Assembly: GCF_047948215.1 (NCBI RefSeq)
Contig: NC_134456.1
Span: 14,781,730 to 14,845,729, forward strand
Direction: 5' to 3'
Length of the DNA stretch: 64,000 bases
From: Lycorma delicatula
Taxonomy: Eukaryota > Arthropoda > Insecta > Hemiptera > Fulgoridae
Shown: positions 49,979 through 60,534 of the stretch, one piece after another
How the letters are laid out: every line of letters begins with the position of its first letter
Position numbering within the stretch: the stretch's first letter is position 1
Notes under the pieces: generated by a model
What the model was told of the DNA's origin: nothing
The model's input: only the letters and a program-made list of their open reading frames with translations
Databases searched by the model: none
Translations under genes and position numbers: made by a program

Positions 49979-50949
49979 GTTTATTTGCAGGCATATTATC
50001 CAACCGTTTTATTTTTATCACCAAAATGAGGAGAAAGAAACTAAGTCAAAATTTAAAAAAAATTTATTGAATTCAAATCAAAAGTAAAAAAAGGTGCTGC
50101 CTTAAATAATGTTAATAGAACATACATATAAAGAACACTACCAATTTTTGTGGTATTTTTATCTTACAATTTTATAGTAGTAGAATGTTTTTTCATCCTC
50201 CTGAAAAATAGCAAAAACTAGATCCCTTTCTCCTCAGACTGATTCATTTATATTTTAGTAAACAGTACAATGAAACACAGTAATTATACTCTTCAGTTTA
50301 TGATTGATATCCCATGTGTGGTAGTTATATTTTTTCCACTTTCAAACACAGTTTACATGAGTGGATTTAAACAACTAAATGAGTGGAAAAACTATTTTAA
50401 AAAAATGGTTTATCAGAGAAAATATAACACTGTATTATAAAAACAAAACACAAAAGTATTACATTATTTTGTAAAAATGTAGCAATTTTCACATTTGGCT
50501 TACTAGATCGCTTGTATTATAAAATGTTATTGACGGTTAATTATGAAATATGAAGATTGTTCAACATCATCTTCATAGTTAGCTTCAAATTTTAATTATA
50601 TATATTCAAGAATAACAAATCCAGCAGAGGATCTCTTACTTTTAAATTATTCTTATTACATTGTTACTGGCACACAATTTATTTATTTAATTTTATTTAG
50701 ATTGCACAAAAGCACGTCATTAAATTAAGTACTGCTTAAAACTTTTTACACAATTCCATTTGTATGAAAGAATGATTAGATATTAATAAATATTAAATTG
50801 AAATTATTCAAATTATAAATGAATAATTCCTAACACAATTTTTTAAATAGTATTTTATATTATAAAGAATTAGTTTGTTTCATTCTTTAACAAATAATGT
50901 ATTCAATGTTCTTTTCTCCTTTCAAAAATAATAATTCTTGAATATGCTA

Positions 50950-51590
50950 ATATTAAATACACAAGGGTTGTATGAAAAGCAGTAACCGTCATCTATCCTA
51001 ATCGTGTATGTCTATTCCTATTCAGTCATTTATCTAGTTACTCTGTGTTCCTTACGCTTATATTATTTCTCTGCATGTTTAAAAAGAATAAGAAAATACA
51101 GAATGCTGCTGTATATCAGGTGAGAACTGAGATTTGATTTCTTAATGAAAAAAATGTATATGACTGAAAAATTCACTGGTAAATAAGGAGGTTAAGGAAT
51201 CAAAATTTTAGTGCAAGGATAGAGAGCGAATAATATATGCATAATGAAGCACACTGGTCTGTTATTACTATGTCATATTGATGAATTCATCAAAAAGGGC
51301 AATGCGTCACACTTGGTAAAATTAGTTAAACTCTTTAATTGCTGAATAAAAAACAGTTTCTCATAAAATTTTGTTTCATCCAGCCAATAGTCCTAACTTG
51401 GCCCCTAGTGATTCATTTGTTCACCGAACTGAAATATTTTTTTTGAAGGAAATAATTTTGAAAGCAACAAAAGAAAGCATTAATTATACTGACGTACTGA
51501 GGATGCAGGAATAAGATAGTGGAATACAACTCTTTGAGCATACAATAAGCATGATAAAGAGTTACTACACAGAAATGTAACTTAAGGTTA
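50950..51590 (+). mobile_element. Mariner-like element relic
   Basis: The block ANSPNLAPSDSFVH (about 51380-51425), read across a frame change, followed by EIFFLKEIILKATKES and ending in a degenerate C-terminus, corresponds to the HPPYSPDLAPSDFHLF... region of mariner transposases. The upstream start ACAAGGGTTGTATGAAAAG near 50960 may be a terminal repeat. Many stops; low-quality relic lying 3' of a jub exon. Confidence 0.45.
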
Positions 51591-51692
51591 GTTAATAAAT
51601 AAGTAAAAAGATTTGTTTAAAAATCTCAACTGGTTATTTTTCAATAAAAAAATATATATTATTTTCCTGATGATCCTTATATAAATGATTAC

Positions 51693-51800
51693 CTGTAATG
51701 AACGTGGGTGATGATTAATATGACAAGACCTACACATAAGGCGACCATCTAAAGGATAGCAACGCTTATCTGGCTCATCTGTCAGTTGCATTCCACAATC
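51693..51800 (-). CDS. jub: Ajuba-type LIM protein: exon for the second half of the last LIM domain
   Basis: The exon is bounded by TTTTCACAG on its 5' side and CAG/GTAATC on its 3' side, starts and ends in phase 0, and gives 36 residues: DCGMQLTDEPDKRCYPLDGR then LMCRSC and HINHHPRSLQ. With the previous exon it forms the second zinc site (CEDC ... CRSC) of LIM domain 3. CYPLDG is a hallmark of Ajuba/zyxin-class LIM domains. Ajuba proteins are scaffolds at cell junctions and regulators of Hippo signalling through Warts. The reading would continue 12 residues past the donor and more before a stop, so retention is possible, but the donor is good and a further exon is expected. Confidence 0.85.
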
Positions 51801-54117
51801 CTGTGAAAACAAAAATAAAACAATGAATTCATGTTTACTTTCTTAAACTGTAAAACGAATGTAAGTTAAAAATAATTCAATCATCAATTATAAAAAAATC
51901 TCCTTTATAAAACTAGATACAATACTGTGGTAATATGGCCTAAGGAAGAAATTTCAGTGCAAAACAAAATTAACAGAAATATGATACACATAAATAGAAA
52001 TTCTCTAATGAAGATAACAAACATATTTTGGACCATTTTTAAAATAATAGTGAAAGAATTTGATTGATTCCATCAACAATAAACAAAGCTGGTCTTAACA
52101 ATAAATAAGCTGGTCTTAATAACCGGCTAACAAAATTATTTAATAAAATGAATGCTTTTTTTTTTGCAAACAGGATTTATAATAGAAGAGAATGTTTATG
52201 TATAAAGCAGCATTTTCTTCATAACTGTACTAAAGTCAAGTGTTGATATAATAATTCTAATGTCTACAAAAATGTTAAATCATCATAGATCAGGAGATAA
52301 AAACAATTTTAAATAATGAAAATGCTTAAAAGCCTTACATAATTTTGTTTCAATTAGGAAAAAATAAATTAATGAAACAAACATATTTAGTATTGTAATA
52401 AATAACATGGCTACATTAATGTAATAGAAGTTAAAGTAGCCTGCAGTTAATAGTAGAATACAGACAATACTATTAAAACTTATTATTTTAAATCTCTATA
52501 ATCTATACAAAAAAAAATAAAAATAAAAAAGCTACAAAAACCCACAACAAAGATACACTAACAGTAATCATGAATTAATTTTTAATTGTAGTAAACTTAA
52601 ATGATTTAAATTTATGTGACTACAATTTATGATAAAAAGGAATTGTTAAGTCTTGGAGGCCAAAAGCTGAGTACACTCAATGAGTTTATGCAACCTACAA
52701 TGGCATAAATCAAGTTTACCTCACAGCTCTTTAAAAAAATGATCTTTATACCTTGTTTATCCTTAGGATTGCCTCAATCTCCACTGCCTTGAGATAAAAC
52801 TTCTTAACAGACCTTTATGATGTATTTTCATTTCATGTGCATGTGTATTTAAGAAAATAATATCATACAAAATTAAAATAAATAATATTTGCTACTTGTT
52901 TATGAGACAATTGTGAATTAATAGATGTATCCAATTTCAGATATATTAAAAATTTATGGTATTGATGTATATAAATAACAGAAAATAAAATAAAAGTAAT
53001 ACTTTTCTTTGTTCTTCAGTGATGTTCTGCCACTCTTAAAGTGTAAGTGCCAGTCTCAAAACTTCTTTCCCAACTCACTGTTTCATGCAATAAGCCTACA
53101 TTTCAAAAGGTTCAGTTGAAAATCTTCCAAGTTTGATACAGAATTCTATGTAAATCTTTTTTCCTTGGAGTCCATAGTAAAATCACAGATGTGCTCATTA
53201 ATGTGATCACAAAAACATATATATTACATAAATTTCTGTCAGGCAGGACACCAGCAAATATACTGACTTACGAAGGTTACTGTCGCAAATGCAACAGTTG
53301 TGCTCTTCTTATTTTTTATTCATTTTTTATAAGATTATCTTAGAACTCCTTAATCAAATCTTGTAAAATTCACTTTCTTTAAGTTTATCCACCACCTTTT
53401 TCTCAGTCTAATTCTTGGTCTCTTCCTTTTTACCTCCCAATTTAACATTTAATCCCATTTTTCTATACCACTTCAGGTAGTCATCTTGTAGTTAGTTTAG
53501 TGATTTTTTTTGTTATCTGATTTTACTTACCACTAACATTTTGATATTTTCTTTACACTCAGTCCAATCGAGTTCTGCTAAAATTTACACCTTGTTGATA
53601 TAAATATTTTTAATATCAACATCACCAGAATTTATACTTTTTACCTCCTTAAAAAGATGTTTAGATAAAGGTTAACTTGAGTAAATTGCATTTTTTACAA
53701 GCTGATGGTTTCAATGAAGTTGAAATACCCTAACATATACATTCCTGACAGTAAAAGGATATCTATTAATAATTAAATGTTGGCAATAATCAAGGTCATG
53801 TTTAAAAATAGTTCCTTCTGATGGATTTGTAAATACAGGCATAGTATCTCTATTAAAAAAAAAAGTTTCATAATACTGCCCATTTGTGTTTTACTCTTCT
53901 CCAGAAATTTAGTGAATATTTTGGCATGAACTTCCTGCAAGATAGTGGCAATCATCTTTCTTGCTGAGAGAATGATTTTTGCCTTCTCTGGGGCAAGTTC
54001 ATCAAATGTAATCCATTGTTTTAACTGTTATTTGGTTTCATGTATTTACTAATGTATCAAAACTTCATTAACGATTATAAATGGCTGCCATCCTGAAACT
54101 AACCATTAAAAAAAAAC
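51801..54117 (-). other. jub intron, 3' part
   Basis: AT-rich; no exon or recognisable element until the SINE at 54118. Confidence 0.5.
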
Positions 54118-54323
54118 AACTTTGACATTTGAATACTAGATTGTGGATGCCGGTGTTCTTTGGGTTGGGTTTCAATTAACCAGGTACCTCAGGAACAGTT
54201 GACCTGAGACTGTACAAGACTACACTTTATTTACATTCTTACATATGATCCTCATTCACTTTCTGAAGTAATACCTTATGGTGGTTCCAGAGGCTAAACA
54301 GAAAAAAGAAAGAACTTTGACAT
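54118..54323 (+). mobile_element. SINE family B lacking its tRNA head, with 11-bp target duplication
   Basis: AACTTTGACAT at 54118-54128 is repeated at 54313-54323. Between them lies only the body (TTGAATACTAGATTGTGG, GGTTGGGTTTCAATTAACC, GAGACTGTACAAGACTACAC, GGTTCCAGAGGCTAAACAG) and an A-rich tail. The tRNA-like head present at 40490-40590 is absent, so this copy integrated already truncated. Confidence 0.85.
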
Positions 54324-54369
54324 GTAAAACTCTGTTCTTAAATACATTTTACTTTTAATTGTTATATAA

Positions 54370-54480
54370 TCCACCGATCTCTGAAATGAAGTGATAAGAT
54401 CTCTGCCTTATGTCTAGAGATCCTGGCTGTGATCAGGAATGATACTCTTCATATGTTACAAAATTCATTCTCCATAGACA
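54370..54480 (+). mobile_element. SINE family A remnant
   Basis: The order GATCTCTGAAATGAAGTGAT, AGATCCTGGCTGTGATCAGG and GTTACAAAATTCATTCTC resembles the A-box, B-box and body of family A, strongly diverged. Confidence 0.45.
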
Positions 54481-54706
54481 CATTTTACATAACTCATTCA
54501 GGTTTTTATTTAAATAGACTGAAATTGTTAAGAATAAAACTGAGTAATGTATGTCTGAATTTTTTCTAAGAAACAGTTCATTAATATAATAATGCAAAGA
54601 AAGTGTTTTCTTTTGTCATGCTACTGAAAAAAAAAAATATATATATATATATTAATTTATTTAAATTAAATATTTTGTAGTCCATATCTACTCTGACATA
54701 AAATCT

Positions 54707-55156
54707 AGCTAATTATATAATATAAAACTTGTTCAGCCACTCCTCAAAATACAGAATTAAAGAACATTCTTGCCTTACTTTTTTTTCATTGAACTGCTTT
54801 TGAGCTACAAGTTCATCTTCAGTAATGGTTTTTTTTTTAATTTACACAGTAGATAACATGATACATTAAAATTTAAAGAACAAATATTTGTTGTCAATAA
54901 AAAAAAATTAAATTTAAAACAAAATATTAAAATTTCCTTTAAAATGCTATCTATAAGTTTTTGTTTTTTTTATTGAGTGAACTAATATTTGTTCTGTAAA
55001 TTTTAACATATCATGTTATCTATTGTAAATTAAAAAAAAAAAAAAACATTACTGAAGATGGGGTGTTATGCCTGAAAGTGCTTTGATGGAAAAGTAATTA
55101 ATTTAATTCTGTACTTTGTAAAGTGGCTGAATACGTTTTATAATATATAATTAGCT
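54707..55156. repeat. Foldback (palindromic) element next to a jub exon
   Basis: The left arm (54707-54908) and right arm (54961-55156) are reverse complements over about 200 bp. Shared landmarks: AGCTAATTATAT at the edges, GTACAGAATTAAA / ATACAGAATTAAA, CATCTTCAGTAATG, GATAACATGATA, ACAAATATT and CAATAAAAAAAA. The arms have indels but are easily aligned. The element ends 43 bp from the donor of the LIM exon at 55199. Likely a foldback MITE. Confidence 0.85.
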
Positions 55157-55198
55157 ATATATATAATACAATTTTAAAGTCATACATTATAATCTTAC

Positions 55199-55267
55199 CT
55201 CACATATATAACAATCTACATGAAAATCTTTATCCATTGAAACTACACGCACTGTCTCCTCAGTCCC
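55199..55267 (-). CDS. jub: Ajuba-type LIM protein: central exon of the last LIM domain
   Basis: The 69-nt exon follows TTTTATTTTAG and ends GAG/GTAAGA. It is phase 0 at both ends and encodes 23 residues: GTEETVRVVSMDKDFHVDCY then ICE. It supplies the H-X2-C and the next cysteines of the LIM zinc sites (FHVDCYIC). TVRVVSMD is typical of the third LIM domain of Ajuba/LIMD1/WTIP and less so of zyxin/TRIP6. The gene reads right to left: upstream exon at 60483-60534, downstream at 51693-51800. A palindromic element sits immediately beyond the donor. Confidence 0.88.
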
Positions 55268-57259
55268 CTAAAATAAAATATTTTATATTAACTTACGAAG
55301 TAATAAAAAAAAAAATCTTGATTATTTTTTTAAAATGTGTATGGATATTAAATATTAAAAATGAATTCTGAGCAGAAAAGTAATTAAACCCATAAACTAT
55401 AATTTTAGAATCTAACAATACCATAATAAAGCAACTCTTCAGTTACAAAAAATACAATAAATTAAAATTCATGCACATATTTATTACTTTTAATATCCAT
55501 CTAAGACAATCATGACACTTAATGACATTTTAAAAGTGCTTTGTTTATATGTACACATTTTAATTTAACATTCCCAGTACTTAACAGCACTACATCTAAA
55601 TACTTTGTTTCTCAGTGCTTCTAAGTCTGACTACTGAAAAGTGCATTATTAAATAAAAGTAAATCACACTTTTAGAACAGCAGTATTAAAATGCACATTC
55701 TGTGTTAACATGAGAATATGCATTAACTGTACCAATAAGAATATCATTTTACTGATATACTACATCAATAACAAAGCAGATCAGATAATGCTATACATGA
55801 AAAAGGTGATTAAATAAAGCCTGTGTGATTTGGAAGAGTTATTTATCTATTTTCTATAAGTATGTAGTCCTAAAATCTTACAAAATATAAATTAAAAAGT
55901 CATTACAACAAAGTATTTAATGTAAAATAAACAGCACAATCCGAGTGAAATGAATCAATTCTTTTAAACAAAAATATAAACACACTGAACGTTTTTTTTA
56001 TAAAACAAAAGATTTATTAAACAAATTTTTTTAAGTGAAAATATATATTAATTATGAATGTTTTCATAATTCAATTTAAATGTTTGTATGACAAAACTAT
56101 ATTTGATGTACTCATGTGAATTAAATTGATAAAAAGCTCAACGGTATTCCAAATGATGTCAAAAGATATGTATGCATTAGTTGTTATAATCAAAATGATT
56201 GAAGGTGACCTGCCTTGAGTTGTAAGTCACCCCTGAAACAGCACAGCTATTCTCAAGAATAAAAAATACTCTGTGCTAGGCTTATAGAGAAAGTAAAGAC
56301 TGAATTGGTTTCCTATTTACTTCTTCACCAAGCTGAATATTCTATCACAGACCAGCATTCCAAGCCACTGATATTAAATCCACACATGACACATTCACCC
56401 ACTGAGGCTGATCTGCGTAATTAACATCATTACTTTCAGAAAAGCAACTCTTATCTAGTGTCTCTTATATCTTAAAATTATATATTTTATAATATATAAG
56501 GAGCATGCAACACTTTTAAAATTTAAGGTTGGAGCATCACAACCATAGGAAAGAGTAGGACAGATAGTATAAAGGAACAAACTAACGTATTCATTTCTTT
56601 TTTGAAACAATGCATTATATACGTTGTCTGTGCTTAGTAAAGAAAAAGTTAAAACACATTGCACTGAGAAAACACTAATAGTAACTGATGAAAATGACAT
56701 AGATTTTAAATTATGGGAGTGTCAGAAGCCCAGCTTACTCCAGGTACCATTTTTGAAAACCTTTTGCATTCTCTAAGAACATTAACAGCAGTCACCAACA
56801 CCAAGCTCCATTAAGAATGCAGCTGGTCGAAGTGCTATTGCCAATTCCCGTGGTACCAATTAAGGGGAAGATAGAATCACAGATAAGTAAAGGGAAGAAA
56901 CAAATAATCCTCAAGGAATTCTAGGCTTGATGATCAATGTAGAGTACAATGACATATGAATACTTCATTTTAGACAAAACTGTTCAATTAGTATAAGAAA
57001 CAAATGCAGTGTATCTGTAAAATAATGATGGGGTTCGAAACAACCATACTTTTGGAACAAAGCCTGACAGAGATGTGAAGTGTGCATTTAAACATAGAGA
57101 AACTGCTTAAGGTTTTCATACAAAAACAACTTCTAGCACCTGCACATGCATGCTGTGTTACAAGATTAATGCATCAATGCATAAAGCTCGAGTCATTATG
57201 AGTATGGTGCACAGGAAGTTTCAATGTGTTTTGTGGCTTACTAAGTTTGATTAAGTTGT

Positions 57260-57369
57260 AGTTATTAGGCATAAACACCATTGTGTTCTTTATGCCTAAT
57301 AACTATACTATAATAATAACTATAACTATAATAACTATTCTTAAGAACACCATTGTGTTCTTAAGAAGT
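57260..57369. repeat. Twin hairpins sharing one loop sequence
   Basis: The first hairpin has perfect 16-bp arms, AGTTATTAGGCATAAA at 57260-57275 and its complement at 57289-57304. About 45 bp further is CTTAAGAACACCATTG / GTGTTCTTAAG (about 57340-57366). Both contain ACACCATTGTGTTCTT, so the loop region was duplicated. An AT-rich spacer of ATAATAACTA units lies between. Confidence 0.8.
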
Positions 57370-57649
57370 ACTAGATGAAAATAATATTTGCCAATTAGTG
57401 TTGTCCAAACAAAAAAAAAAAAAAAAACTGCAGCAGCATCTAAAGGAACACATATAAAATCTACTGAACAGTTAGGATTCTTAGAAAGTTTCTCTTTATT
57501 TAGATGTAGCATGACCCTGGGTAGCTTTGTTTCAAAATTATGATTGTTTGAAACCACACCATTTATGGACACTCTGTATAAATACAGTTTACAGTGCACA
57601 TATATGTAGACATCACCATACCTTATTCAACTGCATTTCTGTATGCAAG

Positions 57650-57755
57650 TGCACCAACCTCCATGGTGGAGTGATAGTATCTCTGTTTTTCATGTGTAAG
57701 GTTCTGTATTCAAATCCTTCTTAGGCCTATCATTTTTCATACATTACAAAATTCA
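57650..57755 (+). mobile_element. SINE family A remnant
   Basis: CCAACCTCCATGGTGGAGTG, GATAGTATCTCTG, GTATTCAAATCC and TTAGGCCTATCATTTTTCAT follow the order of head, A-box region, B-box and body in the full copy at 34203. Confidence 0.65.
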
Positions 57756-60482
57756 TTTATGTAAAGACAAGTGGGTGACCATAGTTAGTTTGTAAGCATG
57801 TAGTTATCAAAATTAAATTGGGAAATTGTAATAAAATTAGTAGTTAATAGAACATTACGTGCATTTGTTTTCCCACACAAACCCCTTTATTAATAAATAA
57901 TACATTCATGCTGTTAATAATACAATGATAATAATTATGATAGTTATTATTAATAAACATGACCATTTACTGAACTTAAAGCCTAACATTACGCACAATG
58001 ATAATAATATAAATATGAAATTACTATCAAACAGGCATATAATTGAATTTTTAGGAAATAAAAAAATTACCAAAAATTTAAAAATTGATATCTAAAAAAT
58101 ACATGCATTCAGCAATATTTCATCTGCCTTACTCTTGCTATGCTGTTATTTTTATAATTTTTCTTCACTTTGTATATAAATATCATTAGCTTCTTTATTA
58201 CAATATCAAAGAATGAAAGGTAAGATAGTTTTTAATAAAAAAACCAAATTAGAAAAAACACAATATTTTCAACATGTAAAAATATACAGATGAACACAAA
58301 AGATAATTTTTTATGAAGGACCGGCATCAACAGCTACGGTCATCAGCCCAATAAAAATAATTACAAATATCATTAATGATATTATAAACAAAGAATTAAT
58401 AATTTTAAAGTTCTGTGAATTAATAAATAAAATATCTACTACAGTTATTTACCAAATAAATAAATAACAATACAACAATAATATTTATTTAATTCTAAAT
58501 ACTCAACCAAAGCTACAGAAATAGATTTAACCAATATTTCATGGTTTAAGATAACTACTCAGAGAGTTTAGAAATAAAAAATAAACTTGACTTTTAGTTG
58601 TAGTATACACCAAAATTTAATTTAATAATTTTTAATTTAAAAAACCAAAAAAACAAAAATTTTGTTTAGTATTTTAATTTAAAAAAATTAATTTAAAAAT
58701 TATAAATTATAGATAAGATATACAAATTGGACAAGTAAGAACAATCAATCCACTGAGATATTCTGTATTTATAACAATTCTTTATTTAGTTCACAAATTT
58801 GTTTGGAATCTAAAAGTAATTTTTAGTTTAATTAATGTATAGATCATAAAAAGGAGTTTCAAGCATTAACATCTATAAAAAAAATGCATTACAAATAATT
58901 ATATGTAAAAAAAAACATGTTAAAATGATATGTAAAAAATAATTCTATATCCCACACATGAGGTTCAAACTTATATGGCGATGTAAATAATAAAATGTAG
59001 TAGTAACACAAGTAAATAATAAAATGCAAAGTTAAAAACTTACAAAAATATAACAAAATACAGTATATGATAAAAACAATGGAAACGGTTATCTATTTTG
59101 TAAGTAAATAAATAGGCCTATTGCAAATTAAATTTTTATGAAATTACTGAATATTTGTTTTTAAATAAAAATAATTGAAGGAGATGCATATACTTAATTA
59201 CTCATAAATTAAAAAGTTACATATTAATATCAAGCAAAATGTTATACTGTGATTAATACAAAAGTCTTTTATAGTTCATGTGTTAAAACAATTAACAGAT
59301 TAAACATGAAAGTTCCCAGAATAAAGTCCTGGCTCAGGTTAGGAATTTTTCCTAATTTACCAATTTTATTCAGTACTGACACAAAAATCTAATATATAAG
59401 TAATCACAAACTAGTATCATCCACACATTAATAAAGTAGGATTTTTACTCAGTAACTAATAACAGCCTGAATATATCCAAAATTATATTGTGGTAAGTCC
59501 AACCACACTAATAAAAACAACAAAAAAAACTTCTGAAATTTTTTTAACAGAATTTTTTTAGGTATACAGTGCTATATGTGCAGACATAATTATTTATTAG
59601 CTGTTACAATGATTGTACTAATTAAAATTTTAACAAGAAGAAACAAACAAATTATGAAACACGTACACGTACAACCCACAATTAAATTACAAGGAACAAG
59701 TCCTTGAACAAAGACAATGAATAACTAGACAGTATAAAAATAATAATAAAATTAAAAATTTACATCAAAATACTTCTAAATTGGATAAATTAATTAATAT
59801 TATAAGTAATCAAAGTTCAATTCATTAACATTTTCAAATAGGCAAGTGTCACACATAAATCTGTTTTTTTGCTTGTTTTTTTTATAATAAATTAATGTAA
59901 ATTTTAGATAAATAAACAATTAAATTTATGATGAACAGAGAAAAATTTAAAAAAAATAATTAGTAATTAACTATTATGATAAAATTCTTTTGTTTTTTGT
60001 TCTACTAGGTAAGTCATTTCAAAGTTTATTCACCTATAAATCTACAACACATAGATTTAATAATACTGTTAATAAAAAATAATGAAGGAGGTTATACAGT
60101 AACATCAGCTTGATATAAATACTGCTTTAATTAAGTCAAACTTCATTTCTTAAAAAGATAAAAAAAAGGTTTCTTAAGAGATAAAATACTGTTACTTATC
60201 TAATGTTTGCTTTACCAACCACAATAATTCACAGAACTTTTAAAATTTACTCTATTATTAACAAAATAATATTAACAACATAACAAATTACGATTAAAAG
60301 TATAAAAAAAAAAGATTACAACAAGAATAATATTTACAAAAACAAACAAAAGAAACTGTACATGCCACTCCACCTTAAATGATAATATTATTAATAAATA
60401 TTATTATTCTTATTACTATAAAATATTACAAAGACAAAAATAGGCTAGTGAAATTATTGATTATGATTGTGCGTAGTGATAC

Positions 60483-60534
60483 CTCGACTGGTGTGATGCC
60501 CTTGCCACAGGCTGCACACTTTGGCGCAAACATT
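60483..60534 (-). CDS. jub: Ajuba-type LIM protein: exon starting the last LIM domain
   Basis: The 52-nt exon follows GTTTTACAG and ends GAG/GTATCA. One base completes a codon from the upstream exon, then 17 residues follow: MFAPKCAACGKGITPVE. FAPKCAAC is the entry to LIM domain 3 in Ajuba family proteins, with the first C-X2-C zinc pair. It joins in phase 0 to the exon at 55267. LIM1, LIM2 and the N-terminal region are not found up to 64000, so they lie further right. The codon usage is GC-richer than the flanks, as expected for a conserved exon. Confidence 0.86.

Larger units (their letters stand above)
55268..60482 (-). other. jub intron
   Basis: AT-rich; contains twin hairpins (57260-57369), a SINE remnant (57650-57755) and a short GC-richer scrap at 58318-58352 (GGGCTGATGACCGTAGCTG on the - strand) resembling a common insect repeat tail. 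No exon seen. Confidence 0.5.
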
